DNA of 6,896 bases. Origin: Candidatus Bathyarchaeum sp. (lineage in GTDB: Archaea; Thermoproteota; Bathyarchaeia; Bathyarchaeales; Bathyarchaeaceae). The translations under genes were made by a program, and so were the position numbers. The stretch is taken from positions 1 to 6,896 of the forward strand of contig PIXS01000108.1 in assembly GCA_003096255.1 (NCBI GenBank), given 5' to 3'. The notes under the pieces were generated by a model. It worked only from the letters and a program-made list of their open reading frames with translations. It searched no databases and was not told the origin of the DNA. Shown here in pieces: positions 5,731 to 6,896 of this stretch. The stretch's first letter is position 1, and each line of letters begins with the position of its first letter.

Positions 5731-5771
5731 CTTAAGAAGTTTTTTCAAAAAACTATAAATCTTTTCTTAAG
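5731..5771. promoter_or_regulatory. Nested inverted repeats enclosing the promoter of the 5815 gene
   Basis: An outer repeat CTTAAGAA (5731-5738) / TTCTTAAG (5764-5771) flanks an inner perfect palindrome, AGTTTTTT-C-AAAAAACT (5738-5754). The TATA box TATAAAT (5754-5760) lies between the inner palindrome and the outer right arm. A protein bound here would cover the BRE and TATA and block or recruit TBP/TFB. The inner palindrome is AT-only apart from three bases, so part of this may be composition. The outer arms are less easily explained that way. Confidence 0.5.
5754..5760 (+). promoter_or_regulatory. TATA box of the anchored beta-sandwich gene at 5815
   Basis: TATAAAT preceded by an A-rich BRE-like stretch (AAAAAAC). 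It predicts transcription from about 5782 and a leader of about 33 nt holding the GAGGAG SD. This is the best promoter in the window. Confidence 0.6.
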
Positions 5772-5800
5772 ACATCACAAAAACGTTGTTGTTGCAAAAC

Positions 5801-5806
5801 GAGGAG
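5801..5806 (+). promoter_or_regulatory. Ribosome binding site deciding the TTG start at 5815
   Basis: GAGGAG ends 8 nt before TTG (5815-5817). No in-frame ATG or GTG gives a better start before the membrane segment, so the TTG is accepted. Confidence 0.6.
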
Positions 5807-5814
5807 ACGTACAT

Positions 5815-6381
5815 TTGAAAACAGAAAACAAGAGAAATCCAGTGAAGATCGTAAAGAATGGTGTCTTATTGGTCAGAAAAAAAGCGATTCCAAAGATTTC
5901 ACATTTTTTACAATTCAAAAACACAATCAAAGAAAGAAAGCAGACTTCAATAATTTTGGTTGTATCAGCGTTTCTTGTTGTGAATGTGTTCCTACTTAAC
6001 ACAATTGGAGGGCAACTACTCTACTCAACTAGCTTGCAAAGTCACGGAATAATCGAAACGGTAGGAGTTGCCGCTTACACAGATAGCGCTTGTACAATAC
6101 CGGTGTCTAATGTTGACTGGGGAAGAGTTGCACCGGGATATTCTATCACAAACACGCTCTATGTGAGGAATGAAGGAAATTCTGATTTGACACTGTCATT
6201 TAATACAAACAATTGGAACCCAGTAAACGCCCAGAACTACCTGACGCTAAGTTGGAACTACGCAGGACAAACAGTCAAACCAAACCAAGTAGTCCAAATT
6301 ACACTCACGTTATCCGTGTCACAAAGCACCAGCGGAATAGAATCATTCTACTTCGACATCATAATAAGCGGAGCAAACTAA
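5815..6381 (+). CDS. Membrane-anchored extracellular beta-sandwich protein with TTG start
   Basis: 188 residues. A long, strongly basic cytoplasmic N-terminus (1-43, many Lys/Arg) precedes one membrane helix (about 45-65, SIILVVSAFLVVNVFLLNTI). A beta-rich external domain (about 75-188) follows. Landmarks are ETVGVAAYTDSACTIP, VDWGRVAPGYS, LYVRNEGNSDLTLSF, NWNP, LTLSWNYAGQTVKPNQ and ITLTLSVS, ending on the alternating strand FYFDIIISG. The pattern 'N-E-G-N plus alternating strands' suggests an immunoglobulin-like beta-sandwich of the kind used in archaeal envelope proteins. I know of no defined function. It is paralogous to the 3991-4596 product, and unlike that copy it keeps a lone Cys93 and is closer to neutral in charge. 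It has its own promoter (5754-5760) inside nested inverted repeats, and the upstream neighbour is the wHTH-RDD protein. Orientation (N-in, domain outside) follows the positive-inside rule. Confidence 0.82.
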   Translation: MKTENKRNPVKIVKNGVLLVRKKAIPKISHFLQFKNTIKERKQTSIILVVSAFLVVNVFLLNTIGGQLLYSTSLQSHGIIETVGVAAYTDSACTIPVSNVDWGRVAPGYSITNTLYVRNEGNSDLTLSFNTNNWNPVNAQNYLTLSWNYAGQTVKPNQVVQITLTLSVSQSTSGIESFYFDIIISGAN

Positions 6382-6464
6382 AGTCCATTCATTCAAAGAA
6401 ACAAATCACTGCTGCAGTTTAATAGAACTTTGAAGAACTAGAGAAGCAACCATTGAACTCAACC

Positions 6465-6479
6465 ATTTTTTCCTTTTTT
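6465..6479 (+). terminator. T-tract terminator after the 5815-6381 gene
   Basis: TTTTTTCCTTTTTT, about 80 nt past the stop codon, with no hairpin before it. This is the usual look of archaeal intrinsic termination. It lies in the convergent gap 6382-6610, which otherwise holds nothing recognisable. Confidence 0.5.
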
Positions 6480-6573
6480 CTCCAGCTGCTATAGTAGCCA
6501 AGATTTTTACAGAAACAAAGTGTATCCGAAAATCGATGAGACTGTCAAGAAATTTTTTGTAACTGCCTGAAGG

Positions 6574-6579
6574 AAAAAA
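6574..6579 (-). terminator. T-tract terminator candidate for the 6611-6896 gene
   Basis: On the minus strand AGTTTTTTCCTTC starts about 30 nt past the stop codon. A second T-run (AAATTT/TTTTTT region near 6552-6558) follows. There is no GC-rich stem. Confidence 0.35.
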
Positions 6580-6610
6580 CTACAAAGTTCTGTCCCGGAA
6601 AACTTTTCCC

Positions 6611-6896
6611 TTATGTGTAATTGAGTATTTCTGAACTAATACGTTTCCGTATAATTAGAAAAACGACGAGTGTCCCCATAATGGACAGAAATATTGTAAA
6701 GAAACCGATGTAACCACCGAGACTCTCCAACATTTTCTCTTTTCCAAGAATAGGAACAAAAGTCAGCAAGATTATCAAAACAGCTTGTAACAGAACATCA
6801 ATTGTTCCTTTGATTATCTTCAAATTTTGTTGGTAAGCATCCGAACGAGTTTTGATGTCTTGTTCGTCTTTTCTGGAGGCTCCTCCATGATATGTT
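6611..6896 (-). CDS. Small two-helix membrane protein, C-terminal part (runs off the window)
   Basis: The frame is open from the window end (first residues TYHGGASRKDEQDIKT) to the TAA at 6611, about 95 residues. A charged N-terminal part leads to a membrane segment near GTIDVLLQAVLIILLTFVPIL, a short charged loop (GKEKMLESLGG) and a second segment (YIGFFTIFLSIMGTLVVFLII). The tail is basic (RKRISSEILNYT). No ATG or GTG lies in frame; the only possible start inside the window is a TTG at 6823 with no SD, so the true start is probably outside. No family is recognised; it resembles the many small archaeal helical-hairpin membrane proteins. It is convergent with the anchored beta-sandwich gene. 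A second open frame overlaps its first 70 bases (see findings). Confidence 0.55.
   Translation of the reverse strand, partial: TYHGGASRKDEQDIKTRSDAYQQNLKIIKGTIDVLLQAVLIILLTFVPILGKEKMLESLGGYIGFFTIFLSIMGTLVVFLIIRKRISSEILNYT

Noticed and set aside
5163..6002. Minus-strand frames 5163-5375, 5542-5748 and 5775-6002
   Set aside because: They are opposite the wHTH-RDD gene, the repeat-rich promoter and the TTG-started beta-sandwich gene; no SD, shadow composition.
6213..6422. Plus-strand frame of 69 codons inside and past the second beta-sandwich gene
   Set aside because: Out-of-frame shadow of the beta-strand region, low complexity in polar residues, no SD.

Overview
The window looks archaeal. 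A TATA-like box (TATAAAT at 5754) sits about 60 nt ahead of a TTG start that has a good Shine-Dalgarno (SD) site. Ends of genes are marked by bare T-tracts rather than strong GC hairpins. The gene content (wHTH-RDD fusion, single-pass anchored beta-sandwich proteins, B12-type radical SAM enzyme) resembles what I know from uncultured Thermoproteota of the Bathyarchaeia type. That lineage is an inference from style and family content. No rRNA, tRNA, CRISPR array, transposase or integrase is visible.

Layout. (1) 1-1919, plus strand: the 3' end of an unrecognised gene, then a ComEC/Rec2-like metallo-beta-lactamase (MBL) hydrolase ending in an Ada-type zinc-binding tail. The two are one nucleotide apart and almost certainly co-translated. 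(2) 1959-3383, minus: a cobalamin-binding radical SAM enzyme of the BchE/P-methylase type, convergent with the MBL gene. (3) 3562-3862, minus: a small two-gene operon made of a 41-residue helical protein and a 57-residue CxxC...CxxC zinc-ribbon protein, again with a one-nucleotide junction. Both are shorter than the longest open frames because SD sites point to internal starts. (4) 3991-4596, minus: a membrane-anchored extracellular beta-sandwich protein. (5) 4597-4941: a divergent intergenic region. (6) 4942-5637, plus: an ArsR-like winged helix fused to a three-helix RDD membrane domain. (7) 5638-5814: an intergenic region dense in inverted repeats that wrap a TATA box. (8) 5815-6381, plus: a second membrane-anchored beta-sandwich protein, clearly paralogous to item 4. 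(9) 6611-6896, minus: the C-terminal part of a small two-helix membrane protein that runs off the window.

The most interesting unit is 3991-6381. Two paralogous envelope proteins flank a membrane-tethered DNA-binding protein, and the promoter of the second paralogue is built of nested inverted repeats. A reasonable hypothesis is that the wHTH-RDD protein senses the membrane or envelope and controls one or both anchored proteins. The MBL-Ada protein with its unknown coupled partner is the second candidate for an undescribed system. Everything said about shared function is inference from layout and motifs; no searches could be run.
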